Part shown: positions 1 to 5,886 of the stretch, in pieces
Position numbering within the stretch: position 1 is the stretch's first letter
Layout: every line of letters starts with the position of its first letter
Origin: Sphingomonadales bacterium
GTDB lineage: Bacteria > Pseudomonadota > Alphaproteobacteria > Sphingomonadales > Sphingomonadaceae
Direction of reading: 5' to 3'
NCBI GenBank assembly: GCA_028868335.1
Contig: JAGWUU010000106.1
Location: forward strand, 1 to 9,988
Length of the DNA: 9,988 nucleotides
The notes under the pieces: generated by a model
The model's database searches: none
What the model was told of the DNA's origin: nothing
The model's input: only the letters and a program-made list of their open reading frames with translations
Position numbers and translations under genes: made by a program

Positions 1-371
1 GCGATGATGAAGTCCGCCATCATCGCCAGTTCGCATCCGCCGCCCAGCGCGAAGCCGTTGACCGCCGCGATCCACGGTTTGCGCGTGGTCTTTACAAGGT
101 GGCTGGTCCAGCGGCTGAAGAAATCCTGCGCGTAGAAGTCTGCCGCGGGCTTGTCGGCCATTTCCTTGATGTCGGCTCCGGCGGCAAAGGCCTTTTCGCC
201 CGCGCCGGTAAGGACCGCGCAGCCCTGGCCGGGATCGGCCTCGAACGCGGCGAAGGCTGCGATCAGCTCCTCGAGGACCGCCGCGTTGAGTGCGTTCAGC
301 GCCTGCGGCCGGTTGAGCGTGATCAGCGTGACGGCGCCGCGCTGTTCGACGAGGATGGATTCAAAGCTCAT
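1..371 (-). CDS. Enoyl-CoA hydratase (crotonase family), 3' part off the left edge
   Basis: The visible 123 residues are the N-terminal part of a crotonase-fold enoyl-CoA hydratase of about 260 residues, which adds water to a 2-enoyl-CoA such as methacrylyl-CoA or crotonyl-CoA in the cytoplasm. The start motif TLNRPQALNAL (residues 18-28), the CoA-binding and oxyanion-hole segment AAGADIKEM (63-71) and the second oxyanion segment GGGCELAMMAD (110-120) are all present. Glu114 matches the first catalytic glutamate of rat mitochondrial hydratase (Glu144); the second (Glu164) would lie beyond the edge. The ATG at 371-369 has a GGAG ribosome site at 381-378, six bases upstream. It follows the 3-hydroxyisobutyryl-CoA hydrolase gene after 125 bases in the same direction. 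From this context I infer that it hydrates methacrylyl-CoA in valine breakdown, but the family is broad and substrate cannot be read from the sequence. Confidence 0.93.
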   Translation of the reverse strand, partial: MSFESILVEQRGAVTLITLNRPQALNALNAAVLEELIAAFAAFEADPGQGCAVLTGAGEKAFAAGADIKEMADKPAADFYAQDFFSRWTSHLVKTTRKPWIAAVNGFALGGGCELAMMADFII

Positions 372-469
372 TTCGTTCTCCGTCATCTCAGCGAAAGGCA
401 TTCAGAGTCACGTGCCTCTGAATGCGATCGCTGGCCTGATTGACGCACCGGCGCACCCGGTCGCCAGCG

Positions 470-490
470 GTCCCGGGTCAAGCCCGGGAC
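470..490. repeat. REP-like GC-rich palindrome between operon genes
   Basis: Two perfect 8-base arms, GTCCCGGG at 470-477 and CCCGGGAC at 483-490, flank a five-base loop TCAAG. The palindrome sits in the gap between the hydrolase stop (497) and the hydratase start (371). Very similar CCCGGG...CCCGGG elements are scattered between genes in many alphaproteobacterial genomes, so I read it as one copy of an interspersed REP-like repeat. No T-run follows the stem on either strand, so it is not a typical intrinsic terminator; in mRNA it could stabilise the 3' end of the upstream message or lower expression of the hydratase. Only one copy is present in this window. Confidence 0.6.
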
Positions 491-496
491 GACGCG

Positions 497-1543
497 TCAA
501 TCAAGCGGTTTCCATTCTTCATCCGCGGGAAGCGGGGCGAAAATGCTGGCGATCAGGGCGTCGCTGACGCCTTCGGGGGTTGGCGGATCCCACTTCGCAT
601 CGTTGGTCTTGTCGACGATCACCGCGCGCACGCCTTCGGCGAAGTCGGGGCGGGAGAGGACGCGCGATGCGATGCGGTATTCCATCGCCATGTTGGCGGC
701 GAAATCGCTGCATTCCAGGCTGTCGTGCAATTGGCGCAGCGCGACCTTGCAGGTCTGGGGCGACTTGGTGCGCAGCGTGGCGAGTTCCTTCGCTGCCCAT
801 TCGCTGTCGTCGCTCTCCAGGCTGGCAAGGATGTCCTCGAACCGATCGGAAGCGAAATGCTTCGCGATGCGCGCGGCATTGTTCTCGATCCGGGCATGGG
901 GTGGCTTGACCGACAGCGCGGCAAGTACCTGCGCCGGATCGTGGCCGTGGACGATGCGCTCCTTGGCCTCGGCCAGCGAATCGTGCGCCAGGTAGTGCGT
1001 GGCAAGCCCCGTCCACAGGCACTCCGCCCCGTCGAGCCGCGCGCCGGTCAGCGCGAGGAACGGCCCCATTCGGCCTTTGAGCCGCGAGAGGTGCCAGCCG
1101 CCGCCGACATCGGGAAACAGGCCGATCCCGGTTTCGGGCATGGCAAAGCGGGTGTTCTCGGTGGCGACGCGGAACTTCGCGGGCTGGCTGATCCCGACGC
1201 CCCCGCCCATCGTGATCCCGTCCATGAAGGCGACCACCGGCTTGGGGAAGGTCATCAGCAGGTGATTGAGCTGGTATTCCTCGTAGAAGAACTTCCGGCC
1301 CGAAACGCCGCCGTCGGTCAGCGCCGAATTGCGCAGGAAGGCAATGTCTCCGCCCGCGCAGAACCCGCGCCCTTCGGCGTGGTCGATGATCACGACCTTG
1401 ACCGCCTGATCATTGCGCCAGCCGAGCAGCGCGTCGGTCATGGCGTGATCCATCGGTTGGGTCAGCGCGTGGAGCGCCTTGGGCCGGTTGAGCGAAAGGA
1501 ATCCTGCGGCTCCTTCGGTCCGGACTATGACGTCTTGGGTCAT
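497..1543 (-). CDS. 3-hydroxyisobutyryl-CoA hydrolase
   Basis: This crotonase-family thioesterase of 348 residues cleaves 3-hydroxyisobutyryl-CoA to free 3-hydroxyisobutyrate in valine catabolism, preventing build-up of reactive methacrylyl-CoA. The oxyanion-hole segments are GRGFCAGGDI (residues 58-67) and MGGGVGIS (112-119). The segment MPETGIGLFPDVGG (135-148) carries Glu137 and Asp145, spaced eight apart exactly like catalytic Glu169 and Asp177 of human HIBCH. The C-terminal FAEGVRAVIVDK...W block (301-318) is also typical of HIBCH and absent from plain hydratases. The start ATG at 1543-1541 overlaps the stop of the upstream acyl-CoA dehydrogenase as ATGA, implying translational coupling. 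The frame is open 78 codons farther upstream, but that part lies inside the dehydrogenase gene and has no family resemblance, so it is excluded. The length agrees with the family. Confidence 0.95.
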   Translation of the reverse strand: MTQDVIVRTEGAAGFLSLNRPKALHALTQPMDHAMTDALLGWRNDQAVKVVIIDHAEGRGFCAGGDIAFLRNSALTDGGVSGRKFFYEEYQLNHLLMTFPKPVVAFMDGITMGGGVGISQPAKFRVATENTRFAMPETGIGLFPDVGGGWHLSRLKGRMGPFLALTGARLDGAECLWTGLATHYLAHDSLAEAKERIVHGHDPAQVLAALSVKPPHARIENNAARIAKHFASDRFEDILASLESDDSEWAAKELATLRTKSPQTCKVALRQLHDSLECSDFAANMAMEYRIASRVLSRPDFAEGVRAVIVDKTNDAKWDPPTPEGVSDALIASIFAPLPADEEWKPLD

Positions 1544-2685
1544 TGGCGCAGCAGGTCCCTTCCCACGATCATCCGCATCACCTGGTTGGTCCCTTCGAGG
1601 ATCGAATGGACGCGCAGGTCGCGCCAGAAGCGCTCGATCGGATAGTCCTTGAGGTAGCCATAGCCGCCGAATAGCTGCAAGGCATCGTTGACGATTTTCG
1701 AACCGTTGTCGGTGGCAAGACGCTTGGCCATTGCGGAAAACCGGCTCTTGTCCGGCGCGCCCGCGCTGACCTTGCACGCCGCGAGGTAGAGCAGCGCGCG
1801 CGCGGCCTCAAGATCGGTCGCCATGTCAGCCAGCATGAACTGGGTGTTCTGGAAATCCGCGATCGGCTGGCCGAATTGCTGGCGGTCGCGGGTGTAGGCC
1901 ACCGCCTCGTCAAGGCAGCGCTGCGCCCCGCCGAGAGAGCAAGCCCCGATGTTGAGCCGCCCGCCGTCGAGCCCGGCCATTGCGAAGCGAAAGCCTTCGC
2001 CCTCCTTGCCGACGCGGTTTTCGACCGGCACGCGGCAGTCCTCGAACACCACCTGCGCGGTCGGGCTGGCGTTCCACCCCAGCTTCTTCTCCGGCGCGCC
2101 GAACGACAGGCCGGGCGTGCCCTTCTCGATCACCAGGCAGGAAATACCCTTCGCCTTGTCGTCGCTGGTGCGGACCATCGCGACATAGATGTCGTTGTAG
2201 CCCGCGCCGGAAATGAACTGCTTGGTGCCGTTGAGGACATAGTGATCGCCATCCAGTCGCGCGGTCGCCTTCAGGGCCGCTGCGTCGGAGCCTGATCCTG
2301 GTTCGGTCAGGCAGTAGGAGGCGATCTTCTCCATGCTGACCAGTTCAGGCAGAAACCGCGCCTTCAATTCGGTCGAGCCGTAGGTGTCGATCATCCACGT
2401 CGCCATGTTGTGGATCGAGACATAAGCGGACGTAGCCGGGCAACCATAGGCCATCGCCTCCATGATCAGCGCGGCCTCCAGCCGGCCAAGCCCGATCCCA
2501 CCGTTCTCCTCCGAGATGTAGATCGCACCGAAGCCAAGCTCCCCCGCGGCTTTCCACACGTCGACCGGATAGTGGTGATCCTCGTCCCACTGCGCGGCAT
2601 GGGGCGTGATACGGTCAGCGGTGAACTTGCGCGCCATGTCCTGGATGGCGAGCTGGTCTTCGGTGAGAGCGAACTGGTCGGTCAT
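1540..2685 (-). CDS. Isobutyryl-CoA dehydrogenase-like acyl-CoA dehydrogenase
   Basis: A 381-residue FAD flavoprotein that oxidises a short branched acyl-CoA at the alpha-beta bond and passes electrons to electron-transfer flavoprotein. Domain order is the usual one: N-terminal helical domain (about 1-120), beta domain with the flavin signature CLTEPGSGSDA (125-135), and C-terminal helical domain with the FGGYGYLKDYPIERFWRD signature (339-356). The catalytic base is Glu364 in ILEGTNQVMR, the position used by short-chain and isobutyryl-CoA dehydrogenases and not the alternative isovaleryl position. Stretches such as AYVSIHNMATWMID (87-100), FISGAGYNDIYV (158-169) and LSFGAPEKKLGWN (193-205) closely follow human ACAD8, so isobutyryl-CoA is the best substrate guess, supported by the valine-pathway neighbours. 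It starts 16 bases after the I78 frame, with AGGGAG at 2703-2698 and a rather long 12-base spacing, and ends in a 4-base overlap with the hydrolase. Confidence 0.94.
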   Translation of the reverse strand: MTDQFALTEDQLAIQDMARKFTADRITPHAAQWDEDHHYPVDVWKAAGELGFGAIYISEENGGIGLGRLEAALIMEAMAYGCPATSAYVSIHNMATWMIDTYGSTELKARFLPELVSMEKIASYCLTEPGSGSDAAALKATARLDGDHYVLNGTKQFISGAGYNDIYVAMVRTSDDKAKGISCLVIEKGTPGLSFGAPEKKLGWNASPTAQVVFEDCRVPVENRVGKEGEGFRFAMAGLDGGRLNIGACSLGGAQRCLDEAVAYTRDRQQFGQPIADFQNTQFMLADMATDLEAARALLYLAACKVSAGAPDKSRFSAMAKRLATDNGSKIVNDALQLFGGYGYLKDYPIERFWRDLRVHSILEGTNQVMRMIVGRDLLRQ

Positions 2686-2701
2686 TGTTTCGGCGATCTC
2701 C

Positions 2702-2998
2702 CTAGCTGCAACTTGCCGAGGTTATGATCATTGAGTCGTCATAACCGACGGTAAGGCGGCCGTACTTGAATTCCATCGTTACCGCCGTCCGCGGCGGAAC
2801 CCAGCGCACTTCGCTGGCGTGAGTCGCGGCCATCATCGCGCGCGCCGTCCCGGCGCTGGCGGGCTTGCCTATGAACGCCTGCCCCGGTTGCGGCAAGCAG
2901 GTCTGGGTGATGGCGTGCGGCGGCGCTTGGCCTCCGGCGGTGGCGCAGGCGCTGAGCGGGGCCAGGGCGAGCGCCGCAACACGGCATCGGCCCCAAAT
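2702..2998 (-). CDS. I78-family peptidase inhibitor-like lipoprotein, start codon unclear
   Basis: The frame resembles the Pfam I78 (elastase/subtilisin) inhibitor family: a cysteine after the signal region (TQTC), an F-I-G-K segment, then EVRWVPPRTAVTMEF, YGRLTVGYDD and a C-terminal SASC, suggesting one disulfide in a compact exported domain. Upstream in the same frame is a convincing lipoprotein signal, RVAALALAPLSAC, with lipobox LSAC. However, this frame has no ATG, GTG or TTG before the signal. The boundary here is an ATT codon at 2998-2996, which would give 98 residues with lipobox cysteine 18; a CTG at 3040-3038 overlaps the mmsA stop. The TTG at 2896-2894 would remove the whole signal and the first disulfide cysteine. 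Deleting one G of the pair at 2983-2984 would create MRVAALALAPLSAC from an ATG at 2987-2985, so a frameshift mutation or base error is possible. It lies between mmsA and the acyl-CoA dehydrogenase, 38 and 16 bases away. The family resemblance is likely; whether it is expressed is uncertain. Confidence 0.7.
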   Translation of the reverse strand: MWGRCRVAALALAPLSACATAGGQAPPHAITQTCLPQPGQAFIGKPASAGTARAMMAATHASEVRWVPPRTAVTMEFKYGRLTVGYDDSMIITSASCS

Positions 2999-3036
2999 TC
3001 TTCCATGACAAGCGATTTGCCGCCATGCTCCGGCGC

Positions 3037-4536
3037 TCAGCCCATTGTCGGGATGACGAAGGCATTGCTGCCATCGCCGCCGCCGTCCGGCCAGCGGGCG
3101 GTGACAGTCTTCACCTTGGTCCAGAACTTCACGCCTTCCATGCCGTGCTGGTTGGTGTCGCCAAAGGCGGACCGCTTCCAGCCGCCGAAGGTGTGGTAGG
3201 CGACCGGCACCGGGATCGGGACGTTGATCCCGACCATGCCGACATTGACGCGGTTGGCGAATTCGCGCGCGGCATGGCCGTTGCGGGTGAAGATCGCCAC
3301 GCCGTTGCCGTATTGGTGTTTGGTCGGCAGGGCGAGCGCCTCTTCGAAGTCCTTCGCGCGGACGATCTGGAGCACCGGGCCGAAAATCTCGTTGTGATAG
3401 CTCTCCATGTCGGGCGTGACGTGGTCGAACAGCGTCGGGCCGACGAAGAAGCCGTCCTCATGCCCCTGAAGCTTGAAGCCGCGTCCGTCGACCACCAGCT
3501 CCGCGCCTTCGTCGGCACACTTCTGGATCCAGCCTTCGACCTTCTCCTTGTGTGCGCGGGTCACGACCGGGCCATAGTGCGCACCTGCATCGGTGGAGAC
3601 GCCGACCTTCAGCGCCTCGATCGCCGGGATCAGCTTGGCCTTCAACCGCTCCGCGGTTTCGTCGCCCACCGGCACCACTACGGGAAGCGCCATGCAGCGT
3701 TCGCCCGCCGATCCGAAGGCAGCGCCGGCAAGGTCGTTCACCACTTGATCGAGATCGGCATCGGGCATGACGATGCCATGGTTCTTGGCCCCGCCCATCG
3801 CCTGCACCCGCTTTCCGGCGGCGACACCGCGATTATAGACATAGTGTGCGATGTCGGATGAGCCGACAAAGCTGACTGCCGAAATCGCCGGGTGGTCAAG
3901 GATCGCGTCGACCATTTCCTTGTCGCCGTGGACGACCTGGAAGATCCCTTCTGGCAGCCCCGCCTCAAGCCACAGTTCGGCAAGCCGGTTCGGCAACGAG
4001 GGATCGCGCTCGCTGGGCTTGAGGATGAAGGCATTGCCTACCGCCATCGCCACCGAGCCCATCCACAAGGGAATCATCGCCGGGAAGTTGAACGGGGTGA
4101 TGCCAGCGCCGATGCCCAGCGGCTGGCGCATCGAATAGACGTCGATCCCCGGACCCGCGCCCTGCGTATATTCGCCCTTGAGCGCATGGGGGATGCCGCA
4201 GCAAAACTCGACCACTTCAAGCCCGCGCTGGATGTCTCCCTTGGCATCGGCGATCACCTTGCCGTGTTCGATGGAAAGCATGTGCGCCAACGCGTCCATG
4301 TTCGCTTCGACCAGCGCCTTGAAGTTGAACATCACCCGCGCGCGGCGCTGCGGGTTCATCGCCGCCCAGCCGGGCTGCGCGGCCTGCGCGGCGGCCACGG
4401 CGCGATCAAGCGCGTCCTTCCCGCCAAGCACCAACTTCGCCTGGACCGCGCCGGTGTTGGGATCGAAAACGTCGCTCATACGGCTGGACGCGAGACCGGC
4501 GGTGCCGCCGGAAATGACATGATCGATCTGGCGCAC
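3037..4536 (-). CDS. mmsA: CoA-acylating methylmalonate-semialdehyde dehydrogenase
   Basis: A 499-residue cytosolic aldehyde dehydrogenase of the MmsA/IolA family, which converts methylmalonate semialdehyde plus CoA and NAD+ to propionyl-CoA, the last valine-specific step; malonate semialdehyde is a second known substrate. The nucleophile is Cys281 in SAGERCMALPV. The substrate and cofactor segments ITPFNFPAMIPLW (146-158) and ILKPSE (171-176) are present, as is EIFGPVL (383-389). The usual ALDH general-base glutamate motif is replaced by MGGAKNH (247-253), as is normal for this CoA-dependent subfamily. The chosen GTG start (4536-4534) has a perfect AGGAGG nine bases upstream and begins VRQIDHVISGG, as relatives do. 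An extension to 4626 is open but would put the ribosome site inside the gene. It is the first gene of the operon and diverges from the LysR gene. Confidence 0.95.
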   Translation of the reverse strand: MRQIDHVISGGTAGLASSRMSDVFDPNTGAVQAKLVLGGKDALDRAVAAAQAAQPGWAAMNPQRRARVMFNFKALVEANMDALAHMLSIEHGKVIADAKGDIQRGLEVVEFCCGIPHALKGEYTQGAGPGIDVYSMRQPLGIGAGITPFNFPAMIPLWMGSVAMAVGNAFILKPSERDPSLPNRLAELWLEAGLPEGIFQVVHGDKEMVDAILDHPAISAVSFVGSSDIAHYVYNRGVAAGKRVQAMGGAKNHGIVMPDADLDQVVNDLAGAAFGSAGERCMALPVVVPVGDETAERLKAKLIPAIEALKVGVSTDAGAHYGPVVTRAHKEKVEGWIQKCADEGAELVVDGRGFKLQGHEDGFFVGPTLFDHVTPDMESYHNEIFGPVLQIVRAKDFEEALALPTKHQYGNGVAIFTRNGHAAREFANRVNVGMVGINVPIPVPVAYHTFGGWKRSAFGDTNQHGMEGVKFWTKVKTVTARWPDGGGDGSNAFVIPTMG

Positions 4537-4628
4537 GGCAGGGATCCTCCTCAGCAATTGTTGCTTCGTGCCTTCGCGCATCATTTTTGCGCAGGCAACA
4601 AGCAATTTTGCGGATATAGACTGCAATA
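4537..4628. promoter_or_regulatory. Divergent mmsA / LysR promoter region with repeated GCAA/TTGC half-sites
   Basis: This 92-base region is the only space for both divergent promoters and is visibly richer in A and T than its surroundings. It holds GCAA at 4554, 4595, 4602 and 4623 and TTGC at 4561, 4587 and 4608. Pairs among them form GCAA-N3-TTGC (4554-4564), TTGC-N11-GCAA (4587-4605) and GCAA-N2-TTGC (4602-4611), and TTGTTGC (4558-4564) is mirrored by GCAACAA (4595-4601). LysR regulators usually bind interrupted dyads in just such a divergent gap, so these are candidate operators. A TATAGA at 4615-4620 could be a -10 box for the LysR gene, but no good -35 is spaced to match, so I do not fix a transcription start. 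Confidence 0.55.
4546..4551 (-). promoter_or_regulatory. Strong ribosome binding site of mmsA
   Basis: The minus strand reads AGGAGG here, complementary to the 16S anti-Shine-Dalgarno, nine bases before the GTG at 4536-4534. It decides the start: the ATG codons farther upstream in the same frame are not preceded by such a site, and this one would be buried inside the gene if they were used. Confidence 0.8.
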
Positions 4629-4634
4629 ATGCAG
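4621..4634. promoter_or_regulatory. Palindrome spanning the LysR start codon
   Basis: CTGCA at 4621-4625 and TGCAG at 4630-4634 form perfect five-base arms around ATAA, and the LysR start codon (4629-4631) lies within it. A regulator binding here would block its own gene, which is common for LysR proteins. Short arms mean chance cannot be excluded. Confidence 0.35.
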
Positions 4635-5534
4635 ACTACCGACTGGAGCGACCTTCAGGTCTTTCTCGCCATTGCCCGCGCCGGGCAGCTTTCGCGGGCA
4701 GGGGCCGTACTCGGCATCGACGGGACGACCACCGGGCGTCGCCTGCGTCGGCTCGAGGCGCGCCTTGGCGTCACGCTGTTCGAGCAAACCCGACAGGGGC
4801 AGGTGCTGACGGAGGCGGGGGAGGCGCTTCTGGCAAGAGTCGAAGCAATGGACCTTGCGGCAGCCGCGATCGAACGGACCAAGGCGAAGGCGTCGGGAGG
4901 GCATCTCACCGGCATCCTGCGGATCAGCGTTTCGGAAGGGTTCGGAAGCTGGTTCCTTGCCAATCACATCCCCGAGTTCGTCCGCGCGCATCCTTCGCTT
5001 ACCCTCGACCTCGTGGCCAACAGCGGTTTTCTCAGCCTTTCGAAGCGGGAAGCGGACGTGGCGGTAATGCTCTCGCGCCCCAAGGGCGGACCGGTCATTG
5101 CCGGAAAACTGAGCGACTACGCACTGCGCCTCTACGCAGCGCCACGCTATCTTGGCGAGGCGGGCGTCCCGCGCCAGGCAACCGACCTGACCAGGGGCCA
5201 TCGTCTGGTCGGCTATATCCCTGATCTCATCTATGCCCCCGAATTGCGTTATCTCGATGAAATCCTCCCAGGACTCGTCACCACCCTGCGCTCATCGAGC
5301 ATCAACGCCCAGCACCAGCTTATCGCGGCAGGGGCGGGCATCGGAGTGCTGCCCTGCTTTATCGGCGATGCCGACCCCGGCTTGGTTCCGGTCCTGCGCG
5401 AGAATCGGATTACGCGCTCCTTCTGGTTGGTGACGCACAAGGACACGCATCAACTGGCGCGGATCAGGGCAGGGCGGGAATGGATCATGGCGGCGGTCCA
5501 CAACAACCGTTCCAGGCTGATGCCGACGCAGTAA
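4629..5534 (+). CDS. LysR-family transcriptional regulator, divergent from the valine operon
   Basis: A 301-residue DNA-binding regulator. The winged helix-turn-helix occupies about residues 6-64: LQVFLAIARAGQLSRAGAVL is followed by the recognition helix region GTTTGRRLRRLEARLGVTLF and the wing RQGQVLTEAGEALL. A linker helix (about 65-90) leads to a periplasmic-binding-protein-like effector domain from about residue 93 to 290, including GILRISVSEGFGSWFL and GAGIGVLPCFIG (235-246). No Shine-Dalgarno is evident before the ATG, which sits in a palindrome, but no later start keeps the helix-turn-helix. Its divergent position next to mmsA suggests control of valine degradation with a pathway intermediate as effector; this is inference. 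Its 3' end faces the ArsR gene with 16 bases between the stops. Confidence 0.93.
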   Translation: MQTTDWSDLQVFLAIARAGQLSRAGAVLGIDGTTTGRRLRRLEARLGVTLFEQTRQGQVLTEAGEALLARVEAMDLAAAAIERTKAKASGGHLTGILRISVSEGFGSWFLANHIPEFVRAHPSLTLDLVANSGFLSLSKREADVAVMLSRPKGGPVIAGKLSDYALRLYAAPRYLGEAGVPRQATDLTRGHRLVGYIPDLIYAPELRYLDEILPGLVTTLRSSSINAQHQLIAAGAGIGVLPCFIGDADPGLVPVLRENRITRSFWLVTHKDTHQLARIRAGREWIMAAVHNNRSRLMPTQ

Positions 5535-5550
5535 AGGCATTGCGCGGTGT

Positions 5551-5886
5551 TCACACGGCTGGGGTGTCCTGACCCTCGTTGCCTACGTCGTCGCACAGAT
5601 CGCACAAGGAGCGGATGATCGCGCTGACCATCGGGTCGGTCAGTTTGTAGAAGCGGGTCTGTGCCTCTCCGCGAATGCTGACGACGCCTTCGTCCCGCAG
5701 CATTGCAAGGTGTTGCGACACGGACGATTGCGACAGTCCGGCCAGGGCCACCAGTTCGCCGACCGATGCTTCCCCCTCGTCAAGCCGACAGAGCATCAAC
5801 AGGCGCTCGGGATGGCTCATCAGTTTGAGGCGGCCTGCCATCGCCATGGAATTCGCCTTGAGGTGTGACAGATCGGCGGCGTTCAT
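5551..5886 (-). CDS. ArsR/SmtB-family repressor with SqrR/BigR-like cysteines
   Basis: A 111-residue winged helix-turn-helix repressor. Core features are LMSHPERLLMLCRL (22-35), the helix-turn-helix SVGELVALAGLSQSSVSQHLAMLRDEG (41-67; recognition helix about 52-64) and the wing VVSIRGEAQTRFYKL (68-82). Cys33 in MLCRL and Cys95/Cys98 in SLCDLC at the end of the last helix match the two positions (Cys41/Cys107 in SqrR, Cys42/Cys108 in BigR) that form a disulfide or tetrasulfide on sensing persulfides or oxidants. The Cys33-Cys98 separation of 65 is nearly the 66 of those proteins, and the metal-binding motif of classical ArsR is absent. The ATG overlaps the RND stop as ATGA, with GGAG at 5898-5895. 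It is the last gene of the efflux operon, so it probably represses the operon from a promoter outside the window. The frame is open to 6414, but that extension lies inside the permease gene and is discarded. Confidence 0.92.
   Translation of the reverse strand: MNAADLSHLKANSMAMAGRLKLMSHPERLLMLCRLDEGEASVGELVALAGLSQSSVSQHLAMLRDEGVVSIRGEAQTRFYKLTDPMVSAIIRSLCDLCDDVGNEGQDTPAV

Noticed and set aside
470..490. The GC palindrome as an intrinsic terminator
   Set aside because: No run of T follows the stem on either strand, and the next gene continues in the same direction with a good ribosome site.
440..1645. A 401-codon open frame on the plus strand opposite the hydrolase gene
   Set aside because: Same reasons: shadow of a conserved hydrolase and the end of the dehydrogenase, low-complexity composition, no domain.
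2739..3074. Minus-strand frame with good ATG codons overlapping the I78 frame
   Set aside because: Its translation has no family resemblance or signal peptide, while the neighbouring frame has both the lipobox and the inhibitor motifs.
4537..4626. N-terminal extension of MmsA by 30 residues
   Set aside because: The AGGAGG nine bases before the GTG at 4536 and the family-typical start RQIDHVISGG favour the shorter protein.
3892..4629. Plus-strand open frame opposite mmsA, running to the LysR start
   Set aside because: Antisense to the conserved mmsA N-terminal half; composition is that of a reverse-strand shadow.
5535..5560. Possible terminator between the converging LysR and ArsR genes
   Set aside because: Only GTGT-TC-ACAC (5547-5556) is seen. 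Its two-base loop and lack of a T-run do not make an intrinsic terminator.
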